A DNA stretch of 64,000 bases from Leptoclinus maculatus (GCA_032191485.1 JAVDOI010000012.1:13725640-13789639); one strand, 5' to 3'. Counted from the stretch's first letter, positions 12,700 to 26,296 are shown. Translations and numbers: made by a program. The notes: generated by a model not told the origin, from the sequence alone.

Positions 12700-14140
12700 A
12701 ATGGGTTTTGTTTTACGTGGGATTACCCTGAAATATTTCGGCCTTAGCGTGGACTAGGGACACGACACAGAGAGAGACACATGTCTGCAGCCCGAGGCTA
12801 ACAGTTGATCCACGTTGAGTCAAGCTAGAGAGTCTGGCTGTAGAATCATGGGATTTCTTTTGTCTTTTTTTTCTAAAAAATAATGGATTTCAGTTAAATG
12901 AGGGATTTGTTGAGGATGACTGTGGCTTGACTTAAAGATTAGTCAAGGTTGTACAACATATTTAAGATAATCCTGTGTTATCTAAATTAGTTCAACAAAA
13001 GAGACTTTAGCTTTTTTATGTTGAAAAATATTCGCGACTTCACCTGTTTAACCATTGATGGGTTAAAATGAAACATTGTTTAAGTTGGTAGAAATGTTGT
13101 ATACCTTCTATTTATAGACATTATATTTTTTGTATGAAAATAATGTTAGATATTGTATTCTATAATATCGCAACTATGCGTATACATCATTAATAAGAAG
13201 AGTATGAACCTTAATAAATAAATAAATTATTTCTTATATGAAGCATCTGTAAGCGGTATTAACAGTTAAGTATAGGCGCAACTCGAGCACTACCCTCTTC
13301 CTTTGCACCGTGAATCGAGCCTTTGTTTTTCTGGTAAACAGACTGAATTGTGAAAGCAGGGCTTATAGGGTCATTATTCAATAGTCATTACATTATGCAA
13401 TCAACATTTACCTCATAATGATAAGTTAAAGCAAAAAACGTGTCTATTGCCACGTTAACAAATACCATTTCCTGTAAGCCCCAGACAATTGTAAGATGAA
13501 TGTCTCCATTCGACAGAAGAGGCGAGTCCATGGGCAAGAGACGAAGAGCGAGTTTAGACACGTCAGTAACACCAGCAGGACAGCGAGGACAGTGTGGTGC
13601 AGAAGCAGAGATTGACTAAAAATAACTGGAGTGAGAGCGTATCCATTTTATGGATATGAACAAAACCAAGTTATGATGACATAAGTCATTTTCTAATATA
13701 GTTTTGTACATGCTCACAAAGTAATGTTGTCAACTTCTATTAGTATTTTTAGTTCTGCAGTGGGTGGAGATTTGTCTCAAAATATGGAAAAGTGCAATAA
13801 TGTTGCAGGAAAGAAATGTTACAGAAGCTAGTGGAACTCAAAAAGTGTGTTTAAACTGCCATCTCACTGTGTATTTGCTCTCAGAGTGAGACACATTGCA
13901 GTAATAAAGTCAGGGGAGGGATTGGTTTATTGTACTGCGGAGTGATCCTGGATGTCCTCTAAAGATTTCTGCCTTTGCGTGGAGCAGTATTGAGCCACAG
14001 GGCACAGAGATAGAGAGAGGCTCCTGCAGCCTTACAGTTCCTCTATGTGGGTCTGATACTGCACCCAGCAGCACCCAGCAGCACCCAGGGCGAGAGAGAC
14101 TGACTGTTGGATCAGAGCATCACGGTGTCAAACTGGGCTC
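12700..14140 (+). repeat. Possible diverged local duplication (about 12700-12850 and 13910-14140)
   Basis: Two segments about 1.2 kb apart share words in the same order: a TGGGTTTTGTTTTACG/TTGGTTTATTGTACTG-like start, TTTCGGCCTTAGCGTGGA against TTTCTGCCTTTGCGTGGA, then an ACAGAGA-rich piece, CTGCAGCC, and GTTGATC…GTCAA against GTTGGATC…GTCAA. Similarity is patchy and was judged by eye. Confidence 0.3.
14061..14087 (+). repeat. 10-bp tandem repeat (GCACCCAGCA)
   Basis: 2.7 copies of GCACCCAGCA, identical apart from the final partial unit. Confidence 0.7.
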
Positions 14141-17100
14141 CAGGACATTGTCCCATCAGCCACATATCCCAGGCGTAACTGAGCTAATAGGACTTCCCGG
14201 ACAGAATCCTTTTAGTTTGAAAACCTCTAAAGGATGGGAGTAGCAGGGCCTCTGCACTGCCGTCTGAGAGATTTGAGTTCCAGCAAGAGCAGCGTGCTGA
14301 GTCAAAGAATTGTCTTGGTAGCGGTTGCTGTTATCTGTTTGTACCCCTGTGACTGTGACTCATAATGCATCTTTTTTTTTTTCCAGCATTTTTTTCATCA
14401 TACTGTTGTATCATAAGGCAAGTTTTTAGATATGAATTTCCTTGGGGCAGACAAAAGGAAGCGCACGCGTTCATTTCCTTCTGATATGTTATCTGTGCGA
14501 CTATCAGAGTGACAGATTCTGTTGTTGGAGGGTAAGTACTGCGGATAGAGAAGATGATACTCACAACATACGGTATTATCCACTGCAGCAAAGAGTTCTA
14601 CAGTATGTAATTCTCCCTCTGGATGCTCTCCTCTTTATTGGGCAGAGTTCCATGTGTACACAACCAGTTCTCATGAATATTCAGCATTAAGTAAACAGCG
14701 ACAGGAGGCATTTGTCTGAGTGTTAACAATGGCCAAGACGCCTTTAAATATGAGAGAGTTTGGTGATAATCTGGAGCTCAGAAACAATCACCCTCTGGGG
14801 AGTTTAAGTTTTTCTATAGTTTGATGCATGTGTTTACAGGTTTTAATAGTATGAAAATGCAAAAACACATCCAGTTATCCACCATCCATTGGATGTATCA
14901 TTGTCTGGAGAGGATAGGAGAGAATGGCAAGACCAATGGGTATTCTAGCACTGCAGGATCTCAATGCAATACACTGTGAGAGCATAAAATAAGGTGCTTT
15001 ATGTCTGAACACGCAGGTTCAGTTATGTTCGAAGTAAATGGCCCACCAAGCACCAACTGAATGATGGTTAAACACAGTGTACCAAAACTTCTGAAAGTGG
15101 GTTGAAGTCGTGCCAATATTGTTTAAACACATTGTCCATTCTGAGCTAATTCCATAACATCATACTGGAAAAAAAACAACACATTTTGAGCAGCTGTCAC
15201 TGCTAGCAGAGCTTCTTTTGGACCATCAACATCAGCTATGTGCCAACTGGAACTATGTCAAAATGACACTTTTATCCATATAAGTCAGTGGAACTGTGCA
15301 TTTGTATTTGGTATACTGTTTTCCACACGAGCGTATGTCAGTAAAGAATCCTGACATGCTGGTGGGCCACATATGTGGCGGTGGAACACCAGTGACATAC
15401 TGTGGAACAACAGCAATTTAATACCACTAAAAAGCAACATATGACAGTAAAAACGAGAATTACACAGCGTGGTGGACGGGGACAATGATATCTTCCAATA
15501 AAACAGGTCATATACAGCAGTGACATATTATAATCAGCGTGTGTCAATAACAATAGTTATATGGCGGTGGGAAGTGGTACGTGACAGTGTAACATACAGT
15601 CTATAAAGGCCATATCACAGTAGAGCAGTGACGAGCCATTTAGAATCGACATGCGCCACTTAAACTAAAGTGGCGTACCATCAGCCATTTTTCCATTTTG
15701 ATGCCGCTGAAACATCGGTCTATCTCACCCAGAATGTGAAAGAAACCTTGCAGATAATTTAGGTATTCTGAGATAATGAGCTCCAGCCGTGGATATTGTT
15801 AGGGTGTAGCTCGTGTTAACCAGCTCATGAAGAACAGAGCAGTAAAAATAAACTCTGAGCTAATGCTCCTCACCCAATCTGTTGCACAGACTTATCCAGT
15901 GTATCAGAAGTGCTCCTTTTTCTTCTGTGCGCAACATGTTGCGTTGCTCTTCAGGGGGATGAGTTGCTTGGTTACCGCGAGGCTAGCAGGTGCCCTCGCC
16001 CGTCATCATGGCTGACTGACTCAGCCGCCCCCAAAAAACCCTCAGGAAGCCACAGTGTTTGTCATGGCGTGAAGCAATGAATGCTTTCTCTGAGTAATTT
16101 CTGAAAACACCATTAATATGCATGTTTCCCCTAAAAAATAAACTTCAAACCTATTGTCAGATTTGATCAAATGGTTTTAGACACTGTATTATCTCAAGCT
16201 ACTGTAGATCTATCGATGTGAGCACTTCCACAATGAGGTGTAACAGAATGTGTGTGAATTCGCTGCTGAGGAATCTGCTGGAGTCAGCACTGACCAGGAT
16301 CCCTGAGGACCACACCTTGTTGCATCTGCATCCGGCTGTTTCTGAGGCAACAGTGAGTCCTGTTTTCTATCGGCGACTGGCTTGAGATACGCTACTGGAT
16401 ACGGGATGTATAAACGTTATAGCTCTCTCATATATCTTTAAAAGTTTTTAATTAAAAAAATGTATTTTATATTAATTGTTTCCTCCCTCCCATAGAAGGA
16501 AAAAAAAAAAATCCTAATCAAGTGCATTAAATTGTATTCGCCTGCTATGTTTAAGGTTACGATATTTAACCTACGTTAATTAGTTCTTTCATCGCATTCA
16601 TGTTTAAGGACACTTATGAGGGCTTTCTCCGGTAAACTGTGTTTTGCTGTTTGATTAGTTGATTTAGATGATAAGATTTACTTCCTCCCAGCTGGTAAAT
16701 AGTGCACTGGGGAGGGGAGAAAAACAAACGCTCTGCTGATAGTTCTGCTGAAGGGTAGAGAACATAAATCCCCTCCTTGGAATGTATGACTGCACATTCA
16801 TCTCAAATCATAAGTCAACACTGCTTACATTTGTTGAACCTTGCTATACACTCATCAATAATGCTGAGGGGGAAACATTAGTTTATGGAAATGAGCTGAT
16901 TAACTGTGTCGGAACAAGTCATTATTACTGAACCTTCTTCAAACTTTGCTGATAGATTTTTTTTCTGGTTTATCAACTGACAAGTATTGCATTTAGGATG
17001 TGGTGCCTTTGATAGGTCGCAGGTGCCAAAACAAAGAAACTATGATTTTCTTTTTTGCTCCCACACTTCCTCTCTTTATGTCGAATTATTTGAACAGCAG

Positions 17101-17924
17101 CAAACTATTACTACTAAAATCTGGGGAAACAGATGTTACTCCTCACGTCTCATTAGGCCCTGCAGGTGTGGGATGTTTCTTCATTGTAACTTTTCGGGGC
17201 CTTTTGTCTAAATAGAAAAATAAATCTTGTAACGTATGTCTCTCTCTCTCTCTCTGTGATCAGAACAGATTAAAAGTTGGAAACGCTGAATTTACAAAAT
17301 GTACGCTCTTGTTCAAAACAAAAACTTTTCCCAATCAATATTGAAGACTATCCGACCTTCAGTATTGCCTTTCTGCATAGCTCAGAGTCTGACAAAGCTT
17401 CTCTTCCTCTCATATTCTGCATTGTGTCATTAGGCTACTAGTTACTGTATGTCTGTTGATTTCTCATTCTGAATTGTAAAGCTCGACTTTGCCCCAGGTG
17501 TGTAAACACTGATGAAATCGTGTCTAATTTGGTGAAATAAATTCTGTACCATGTGCCCGCCGGTGTTACACCCTCTGAATCACTAAGACCGCCATCTTTA
17601 GATGCAAGCAGGCATTTATGTTTGAAGTTGTCTGATGTGTGAAACTTTAGCTAAGTAGTCTGTGGACTTCATAAGAGACATAGTTTCATATCTCTTTTGT
17701 TTTGGACCAATTCCCAGAACAGTTCCAGCAATGAGTGACATTGATGGGTCGACATCCCACACCTGCAGAGATTAACCAGAGACTTTTTGTTTTTGTTTGT
17801 TGGTAAAAACTCAGTACTGGACAGTGTGACAAACTTGTTTACTGCTGTTTGAATAATAGGACACAACAATAGGAGGTTTAGAAGCTTGTGTTCAAAAGAA
17901 CATTTTATTTTTTTCTTAAATGAT
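14141..17924. other. Non-coding intronic stretch, no gene seen
   Basis: No gene recognised. Between about 15280 and 15670 the words AGTGACAT, GACAGT and GGCG recur at irregular spacing, which suggests an old repeat I cannot name. The rest is unremarkable AT-rich sequence. Confidence 0.4.
17239..17254 (+). repeat. (TC)8 microsatellite
   Basis: Eight uninterrupted TC units. Confidence 0.85.
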
Positions 17925-18290
17925 GGACTTTAAAGGTATATATCCTGATCTATTGCTCCCAAATCCCCAAAAATCCTTGGGTGAAATTTGGGGATTTGAG
18001 GTCATAACTCGGTGCTGCGACAGAATCGTGGCATGAAATAGTCACACCTCTATGTGAAAGAACATAACAACACTGCTTGAAGCTGAAAACAGTGTACATC
18101 AAAAACATCCCATTTTATGGATCAGATTGTGAACCAATAATTCACAGGATATGTTTCAGCAGGTGTACTACTGTCTGTGGACATGCAAGACGATGCAAAT
18201 TGCAGAAACACAAGCTATTCATTCCTGGGATTTGGGGATTTGGAGAAGTAAAGGTGACAGATATTAAACTGTACCCCTCAATTACCAACA
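17925..18290 (+). repeat. Unclassified repeat-like segment with hairpin
   Basis: A perfect 12-bp inverted repeat, CAAATCCCCAAA (17960-17971) and TTTGGGGATTTG (17987-17998), is separated by 15 nt. A further direct copy of the right arm, ATTTGGGGATTTGG, appears near 18233-18246. Three copies of this motif within 290 bp suggest the termini of a small non-autonomous element, but no class can be assigned. Confidence 0.35.
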
Positions 18291-18520
18291 TACTGTATGC
18301 AGTTTAATATGAGATAGAAAATGAATGTGAAGATAAGCTCAGTATAGACATACCAACTTGAACGTTTTTATAGTGCAGCTGCAGCTTACCCATTTAAATC
18401 TGCCATATTTTTGGGCGGTTGTGCATTATTTTGATGCAGTGTAGTCTAATGTTACAAACATGGCAAAGCTTCTAAAACTAAATGCAAGTTCACAACTGTT
18501 AATCTACACAAAGACTGAAA

Positions 18521-18655
18521 TACCTCAACAACTATTTGATGGATTGCTATCACAGTTGGTTGAGATGTACATGACCCCCTCAGGATGAACTGTAATAACT
18601 TTAGTTACCCCTAACTTTTCCTCCAGCGTCATTACCAGTTCAAGATTATAATTTA
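18521..18655 (+). repeat. Dispersed fish repeat, 'ACAACTATTTGATGGATTG' family, copy 1
   Basis: It contains CCTCAACAACTATTTGATGG, ATGACCCCCTCAGGATGAAC and CCTAACTTTTCCTCCAGCG in that order. The same motif order occurs at 35.5 kb. This combination is common in fish genomes. Confidence 0.6.
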
Positions 18656-21600
18656 TAAATAGTAACTTGTTTCATTTCTAAAAAAGAATCAAACATCAAA
18701 TTACCCACTTCTAAGTGTACACAGGGTACAGGGATAAAACATGCAAGTTGCTACTAGATTGACTTCACTCACCAGCCAAAACAACGATGTAATCTATTGA
18801 GTGGCCGGTCGATTTTGGAGTCCACCAGCCACAGTGGTAAGTGGCAAATAGTTCACTTCCAACCCTGGTGTACACAGAAACACAGAATTGAGTGTCTCTA
18901 AGGTAATTTTCCTTTCTACTGCACAAGAGAAGAAACAAACAAACAAATAAAGAAAAGCTACCCAACTGGCAGGCAAACAAAATAAGAGAGAGAGAAAAAA
19001 GAAACGAAAGCATTTCTCTCAACTTTTTTTCATCGAAGAATCAACTGCTGCTCGTGTTTGCTGCAAACAATATTCACTCTGCGTCTCGGCTTAATGAGCC
19101 CTAGTGAGGCAAAAATTAGCTCCACTGCCGGTGCCAGTGTAACAGAGATAGTGTGTGTGTGCTGCCATGCCAGCAGATGCCCAGAACCGATGGCAGGTAT
19201 GTTTTAGAGTGATGGTGGTACAGATGAGGAGGATGACAAGTGGGCGGTACAAAGATACAAAAAAAAAAGGATTGCACCAAATCAGTTCCTAGTCAATATG
19301 GAGTATCATTTAATTTGTCAAGATGGATGAACAGCTTGAGTGTTGTCCCTTTGGTCCTTTCACTCACACACTGTTCCCACCGAGCTTAATGGGAAGTTTG
19401 GATTAATAAAAGAGACAGCTATGAAAGAAACTGCACATTCTTAACTTTGAAACAACTGTTGCACGGCATTTGAAGCAGAAGTGGCTTGTATTTGAATCTC
19501 CCTCAAGCCATCCTTACATAGCCATCCCAGAATCCAAACCATGTCCCCATCTATGTAAAACACACCCTGCTACTTCAGAAAATGTTATTTCCAATGCAGA
19601 TCTTTTCATCAATATTGGCGCCAGCATTGATGGGTTTCATCAAAGTACAGTCATATCATTGAGTTATTAAAGCAGCTCTTGGTTCAGGTTGGTTCATCCA
19701 TTATATGTGATCATAATGCCTACGTTATATTTGTTGTTTAAACCCGAATACAAGCTTTACATCCTGCCTTTTGACACCAGTCAAGCTAAGTGGAAGTAAC
19801 ATCTCTCTTTTGAGCTGCTAACTTGCAAGCATCACGTGCCGTGTTGGGCATTTGTTGGCCTGTGTTTGGGGAAACGGACTCTGAAACTCACCCAGTCATG
19901 TTTCCATCTCATGCAGACTTTCCACTGTCCCGCCTAATGGCGTGCAGTCTGGGACCACCATCTATTATATGTGTTTTTATTTAATTCATGAAGGAGCGGA
20001 TCTACTAAATGACTTTGAATCAAGATTAGCATTGGAATAGAAAACAAAATGTATCCTTCCCTGGATTTAAAAACGTATATTCTGTTTGGTAAGCAAGAGA
20101 GCGATTTGAAGTTATAAGCCCATCTGATTCTTCTAAAGGGTATCCCTTACTTTTGCTTGTATAAACCCCGTCAACAGTGACTATTCAACACTCAGCTTCA
20201 GTGTAGTATAATCCCCATTCACCTCCTGCAGACATTCCACTGAATCGCCATGCAATGTTCTCTGGAATACAAAAATGAAACAAAAAAGTCTCTCTCTGTA
20301 AATGTAACTCACAGTGTGTCCTAAAATCCAAAAAAACACATTAGCGGAGGCAGAATGTCCTTAAGTGTACTGGATGCCCGCTGATGAATTGAGAAGCATA
20401 CGGTATTTAAAACAGGATCTATTATTCATGAGACGACAGTAATTTGAGTTTCTGCGCCAAAACAGACTGCAGGTTTATTAAATCCATAATTAGAACAAGG
20501 CTAAAGACCATGCCAAGACATTACATCCTATTAATAATCAAAAAGTGCCTCGATGATGTTGTTCGTCTTGTATGAGTGTAAAATCGTGCCTCCCATTCAC
20601 AAAAACGCAGTCTGTCTGCTGTTGGAACCACGAGGATGCTGTTTTGTTGGTGACAAGTGTGTCGATGCTAATTTGGAGAAAATGGCTAATTACGCCCCGT
20701 TGCTTTCCTTTGTGCAGTGTTCAATGCAGACCAATGCACAACAAATTCAAGTACCTACATGTCTCTGCCTGTGAAGTGGCAATGATTGACAGATTCAAGG
20801 AGATTGGATTATCTAAAGGCTTTACACAAAGAACGAGTGAGAGGTACCCACATCATGTGTCCACGAGTCGTACAGACGGCAGGATAAGAGTGCTTTCATC
20901 AACAAAATATGTGTGCAAATAGTTATAGATCAGTGACACCTGCCAGTTGTTGATCAGGATACGGGACTCTTTAAAACCCTAGTTAGTGGTGTTGTATTGG
21001 CTTGAATGATCAGCAAAGGGAGCGTCGAGTCTGTGCTGTCAGATTATGAAGACCACCTCATTGACTTTTTTTGAATGTGATTGGTGACTGTAAGAGCTAA
21101 TAGTGATCGCCCGATGGAGTGCATGATTGCAGTGTTCTGCCTGAATTAATGCAATGCTCCATTTCACCCAGAAATGGTTGAGTTTGGCAGATAGCACTAC
21201 GCTCTCCAAGTAACTTGCCCAATTAATCCAAGCAGTCGTGTGAAAGGCTGTGGTGAGCACAATAACAAAGAAATGAATACAATGAAATAACAACAAAGCT
21301 GTGCACCTCGGAAACAGCCTCGAACAATAACGCCAACAGCACAATCTTCATCCGAGTAGCTCATGTGTGGGAGGTAGCGAGCAAGTTGTAATTCTTGGTG
21401 GATGCTTACAAATCTTTTCACTTGAGGTATGAGTTCAGCAAGCATCCTGGATGCCCCGAAATGATTAAGATTGCAGCAGTATATTTATACGAGGGAAAAG
21501 TTCTGGACAACTTCTAAGCTTGAATATAAAGTTGCAAGTTTGCAGCTGAGGTGTTACTCAGAATGCTAAATGGTCAATCTGTGTGCAAGCACAATGTCTT

Positions 21601-21870
21601 CCTCACACTCACTTTATACTGATCTGAAGCTATTTTATAGTTTTAAAAGTATGTAGCGTAATGGTGGTGTTTGTCATGGACGAACACTGTTAAAGTCTGT
21701 ATTAAGATGTCTCGATACCCATGTCTTGATATAACATTTATTTTTATCAGATGTTTCCGGTTTTCACTCAATAAGGTTTTAATGCCTAACAATGTCATTT
21801 ATCATCCTACATAGGCAAGGCAAATTGTTTCTTTTTTTTAAAGATGAAGGTTAAAGGTGCTTTACCTCTC
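18656..21870. other. Non-coding intronic stretch, no gene seen
   Basis: No recognisable coding, RNA or repeat feature. Open frames at 20553-20922 lack any known motif. Confidence 0.45.
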
Positions 21871-21871
21871 A

Positions 21872-22200
21872 ACGGCTCTCAACATGGCGACGTCTGAGCC
21901 GGCGGCACTCAGCTAGTGGTGCTAACAGTGCAAATTACTGCAAAACTGCTGGTAGCCCTAACAGTGTTAGCCTGAGGGGGACATGGAGGATGGGTGCTAA
22001 CGCTTCCACGTCGACGCGGCGCAATGTTACCGCCATACGAGTGCCGTATGAGCGCAGTGCAGAACAGCGGCCATGAGCTCAACAAAGCAAGGAGAAGCTC
22101 AGATAACAACACTAACAGGGAGCAGCTTCATTCTCTGCTGAGGTGCATTACTCCACTTTATCTTTACATGGCAAATAGTTGTAAAATATATTTTTCAAAT
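21872..22200 (+). repeat. Dispersed repeat, 'AACATGGCGACG' family, copy 1
   Basis: CAACATGGCGACGTCTGAGC is followed by repeated GCTAACAGTG words, then a more GC-rich segment with CGTCGACGCGGCGCAATG. The opening matches a second, shorter copy at 32.5 kb. It is much richer in CpG than the surrounding sequence. Confidence 0.45.
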
Positions 22201-22202
22201 TG

Positions 22203-22290
22203 AACAGTTAGACATTTTGGGAAATTATTCGCTTTCTGGCTGAGAGTTAGAAGAAAGGATGGACACCACTCATATCTGACAAATCTTCCT
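22203..22290 (+). repeat. Fragment of a dispersed fish repeat ('TTAGACATTTTGGGAAAT')
   Basis: The run GTTAGACATTTTGGGAAAT, then TTCGCTTTCTGGCTGAGAG and GACACCACTCATATCTG, is characteristic of a very common fish repeat. It directly follows the preceding element, either as one composite repeat or as a nested pair. Confidence 0.6.
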
Positions 22291-24264
22291 ATCTTACTGT
22301 CGGCAATAACGTGATTTAAAAGTTAGTGTGAGTAGGAGTTAAACCTTGTGATGTAGGTTAAATAAGGGTAAGAGTACCGCATGTCCTAGCAGTCTTTTCT
22401 GCTGAAGAGACGTCTTTGTGTTCAAAATTCGTTGGGAAGTGAAGGCCCTGGCATTTAATGAGTTCAAGGGAACGGGTTCTCTTTGAGGAGCTCCAATGCA
22501 TGTGTGGCTGGCGGTGAAAGGAGCAGGCTAATGAGCGGTTTCCAGGGCCTGAAGCAGGACTTTATGGCTGAGTTAAGGCCTTGATATAATGAAAGGCCAT
22601 TGGCTTAAAGCAATCCAAGTATGGACCCTCTGCTTCTTAGCGGGTGTCGCAGCAGACACTGGCAGCAGCTTAATTAGTTACGGTGGCATGTGGCAACGTG
22701 GGAGGCAGAACCAGAAACAGCAGGAGCGGCGTGAAGCATCAGCTGAGTTATCAGTAGCTGAGTGTATATGCTGCTAGATTTTTAAGACCATCTCATTGAT
22801 ATATTTAAATCGGGCGATATGTGACGATTGGTTCGATCAGTTGATAACTACAGCGTTCGGCCTTTTGAGCATCCGGTAGCAAAGCGGCTGTTTTTTTTAC
22901 ATCAGATTTAATGCCGGTAGTGATTTCTCACTTCCTTCAATAATGATCCCGGTCCACTAGCGAGCAGTGAGCTGCTGTCGTGTGGCGTTAATTAGTTCAG
23001 CATTAATGGTAGCTTTCCATTTGCTTAACTCTGGCTCATATCTGGGTCTAGGGATAGCTGCATTTTCATTCTGTTGGGCTTAGCAAGGCCTCTGGTTTAT
23101 TTATCATTTCAAGGTGTGATTAATTTTATTCACTACGCTCTTATTTTGAACATCCAATCAACAAGTCTGCCTCTCAGCAAAAAGTTCTGCTTTTCTCTCT
23201 TCGTGTGGTAGTGATAGAACAGGCAGGTGTGTGTGCAGTATTTCTCTTAGGAACAGAAGAAAACAAACAATTATATTATATAATATTTTCCAAACAACAT
23301 TTTGATAAGCCTATGGCATGTTGTTTTGTCTTTTCTTTTAACTCGAGAGTGGAGAATGTGAATGTGAGAATGTGCACGGTGGTCAAATTACCAGAGAAGA
23401 CAAAACATGTGCAGAGGACGATTATACACTGAGTTAGATTTGAGCAGCACCTGCCTACTTTGAATTCTCTGATTCACGATTTAAAAGACAAAGCAAAGCA
23501 TGATACAGTATGACTAAAGCTGTTTGTAAACCCTGTCATAGCTATAATCAATATTTTTGCATTACCCATGGAGAATCATCCACCGGCTCTTCAGTTTCCT
23601 TCAGCTCGACGGAGCTTTCAGCTGCTTCCGCTTATTGTTTTCATTCTCTCACAGCTCTCATCAGCATCGTTTTCCAAAGGCAGCAGGCAGCTGTTTTTGC
23701 CAAAAAAGAAAGCTTTAAAAGCCCCTCTGCACGCTTCCTGACCAGCAACAAGCGGCACAGTTGGCGACACGCTGGTGAACGTGGTGGTGCATTTAGTAGC
23801 TGAAGAGCCAGACATTTCCTTCAGGAGTCGGTGGAGAGCAAAACAGAGCTAAAAGGAGAGTGAAAACTGGTCTTACATTCATCATGTAGCCAGAAACACG
23901 ACATCAAATAATGCTCATGTTGCTCCGTCTCTGCTGGATTTGTCAATAAGCAGCTAAGTTCACGATCTGCTGTATAAAGTCATACTATGGTATTGTTGTT
24001 TGCAGCTTGTTCCACTGCCCCCAAGTAGCCAAAATATCAGCTATTTAGGTTTAAGAATTGTGGATATGCAACCAATATGTGACATTATCACACGAAGACA
24101 GGAAGCTTTGAAGACAAACTGCCTCTCTTATTGAACATCCTTGTAGGCTTCACATGGATTTGTGATGGTCTGGCATTTCAATGAAGCCTCCCAAATAGAG
24201 TACTGCAGGGCCGACGTGTTTTTGTATGCCAACCCTGGAAGTTAGGCTTCCTCGAAAAAACAAA
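22291..24264. other. Non-coding intronic stretch, no gene seen
   Basis: No gene recognised. The 97-codon frame at 23510-23803 is rich in serine and alanine, with no known domain. Confidence 0.45.
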
Positions 24265-24625
24265 GAAACCAATGTTGTTAGATTTTAGAATATTGCAGAA
24301 AATACGCTGTGTGGCAAACAGTTTATGATTCTAACATCTTTTGTTCGGCAAGATGATCTTCACAAATGAACACCACTTTCATGATTAGCTAACGTTGGGC
24401 TATAAACAAACTACACATGGTCGCATAAGCGCGAGTATACACAGCGATGCTGTGAAGTCTGCGTGATGGCGTTTAGTCCTTTCGCCACATGTAAAAACTT
24501 CTAAATTCACAAGAGGAATATTTACCGACATATTTCATATTGTAAAACAAAACATTAAACTCTCTTAAGCGTGTGTTAACCACGGACCTTATTTCAGGCA
24601 TCTAACCAAAAAAAAACATTCAGAA
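24265..24625 (+). repeat. Dispersed fish repeat, 'TATTGCAGAAAAT' family, copy 1
   Basis: It contains TTTAGAATATTGCAGAAAAT, TGTGTGGCAAACAG, CATCTTTTGTTCGGCAAGAT and CTAACGTTGGGCTATAAAC. The first three recur in order near 51.7 kb, which supports an interspersed family. The class is unknown. Confidence 0.5.
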
Positions 24626-26296
24626 ATCCCATTGACTTCGAGAAGAGGGAAGTAGAAGTGAGAAAAATAACAAACTTATTTCCTTGTTTTAGGACTCATT
24701 CCTGCACCACTCTACTGGGACCATCAGACTCCGAGTGTATGTGGGGATCTAGAAAACCAGAGCGGAGTCATGTGAGTCCACAAGCTCATGTGGGCTTTGA
24801 TTAGGCCATGGTGGACTACAAGCAGAATTAATGTGGGCACTTTCAATATCATATCAGGAGATGCCCCCTGCTATTTCAATGCTTTGGATTCTTCCTCAAC
24901 TCACTAATAGTATGCACAAATGTGAAATGTTCAGTAAAGAACAATGTAGTCTACCGGCTCTGAGCCTTTAATTCAAGTAATCCTCACATGGCGATGTTGA
25001 TATTGATGAGATGGGAGACTTTCTTCAACAAAGCCGCAGGATGCAAGCTGACAACGTCACATATTAGACGAAGCTGTGCAACTTTCCACTGGAGACACGG
25101 GAACAATTTATGCATCTCAGGATTTTCAGGAAGCATCAATAAGCATATGATGTCAGTAAACGTCTCCTTATTGTTTCATCATTGTTTTATCTTTGCATCT
25201 GTTCCCTCCATAAGCTCCCGTTTTAAAATTGATGGCTGACAGATGATGTCAATCATCAAGGAACGCTTGTGACAGAACATGCGCGCAGGGAAGCCGGGGG
25301 ATGATGTGCTGTACTGTCGTCGACATCTTACACCTTTCTGTGTTTTTGAGATGTTTCTGAAATTGAAATGTTTCACTTGAAATGGGACCGATTTGTAAAA
25401 AGCTGAGAAAACAATGTGCAGGTAACGTGAGGAAAATGCCACTTGCCAACAATCACAACAAACAGAAACACTATTTCAAGCACCAAAACATCTGGTGTTT
25501 ATTTTCTTTTATGCAGTTTTAACTAAAGTCATCACTCAAACATTGGCAGGTAGTGTACATAATACCTGCCAGGAGTACTGTTTTGGTGCACCTGGCTGCA
25601 TTTTGCATGCAAAAAAAAGATCCATATTTCTGCAGGCATTAAGTGAGGCTAATGTTTAATCCTCCCTGGCCAGCCTGTTACCCCGCCATTCTTCCACACC
25701 CTCGGGTTGGCCAGTGTTGTTGCACTAAATTACGCTCACACTGGACCGCCATGCCAGGGGGCATATCAGTAGCAGTCTAACTCACCAGTGAAATACACAG
25801 GCCTCACATGGAGACAAAGAAACTCTAAAATATGCAGTTCTTTCTCAAGCACGATATCACTGGCACCAGAACTCTAATCCATTACCCTAGACGCCCACAC
25901 TGGAAGGGATCTGTGGATGCCTGATAAACACAAACTGAAACAAAGCCTGAAGACTCTGCCCACATTTACTGTATGCTTTCCCTGCCATTATCGCTCAGTG
26001 GTTTAGTAGGAAGTGGTGGAATACATGCCATTATACGCAACCCCTTGAAACAATTTGGGGTTACACGACCCCAGGAAGCCATTTCACGGGCTGCTACAGC
26101 ACTTCAGGAGTTTTAGGACTTGACGCCTGTGGGTTCGCCGCCCTTTCTCCCCTGCACCACTGGAGACTCTCCATCTCTTCAAACCCATTCACTTTTAGTT
26201 CCCCCTCTTCTGTGCTGTTTTATTTCACTTTCACTTGTCTCTTCTCTGACAAATGAGTCCTAAAAGATAGCCTCAAGCGACAAACAATGCAGAGGT

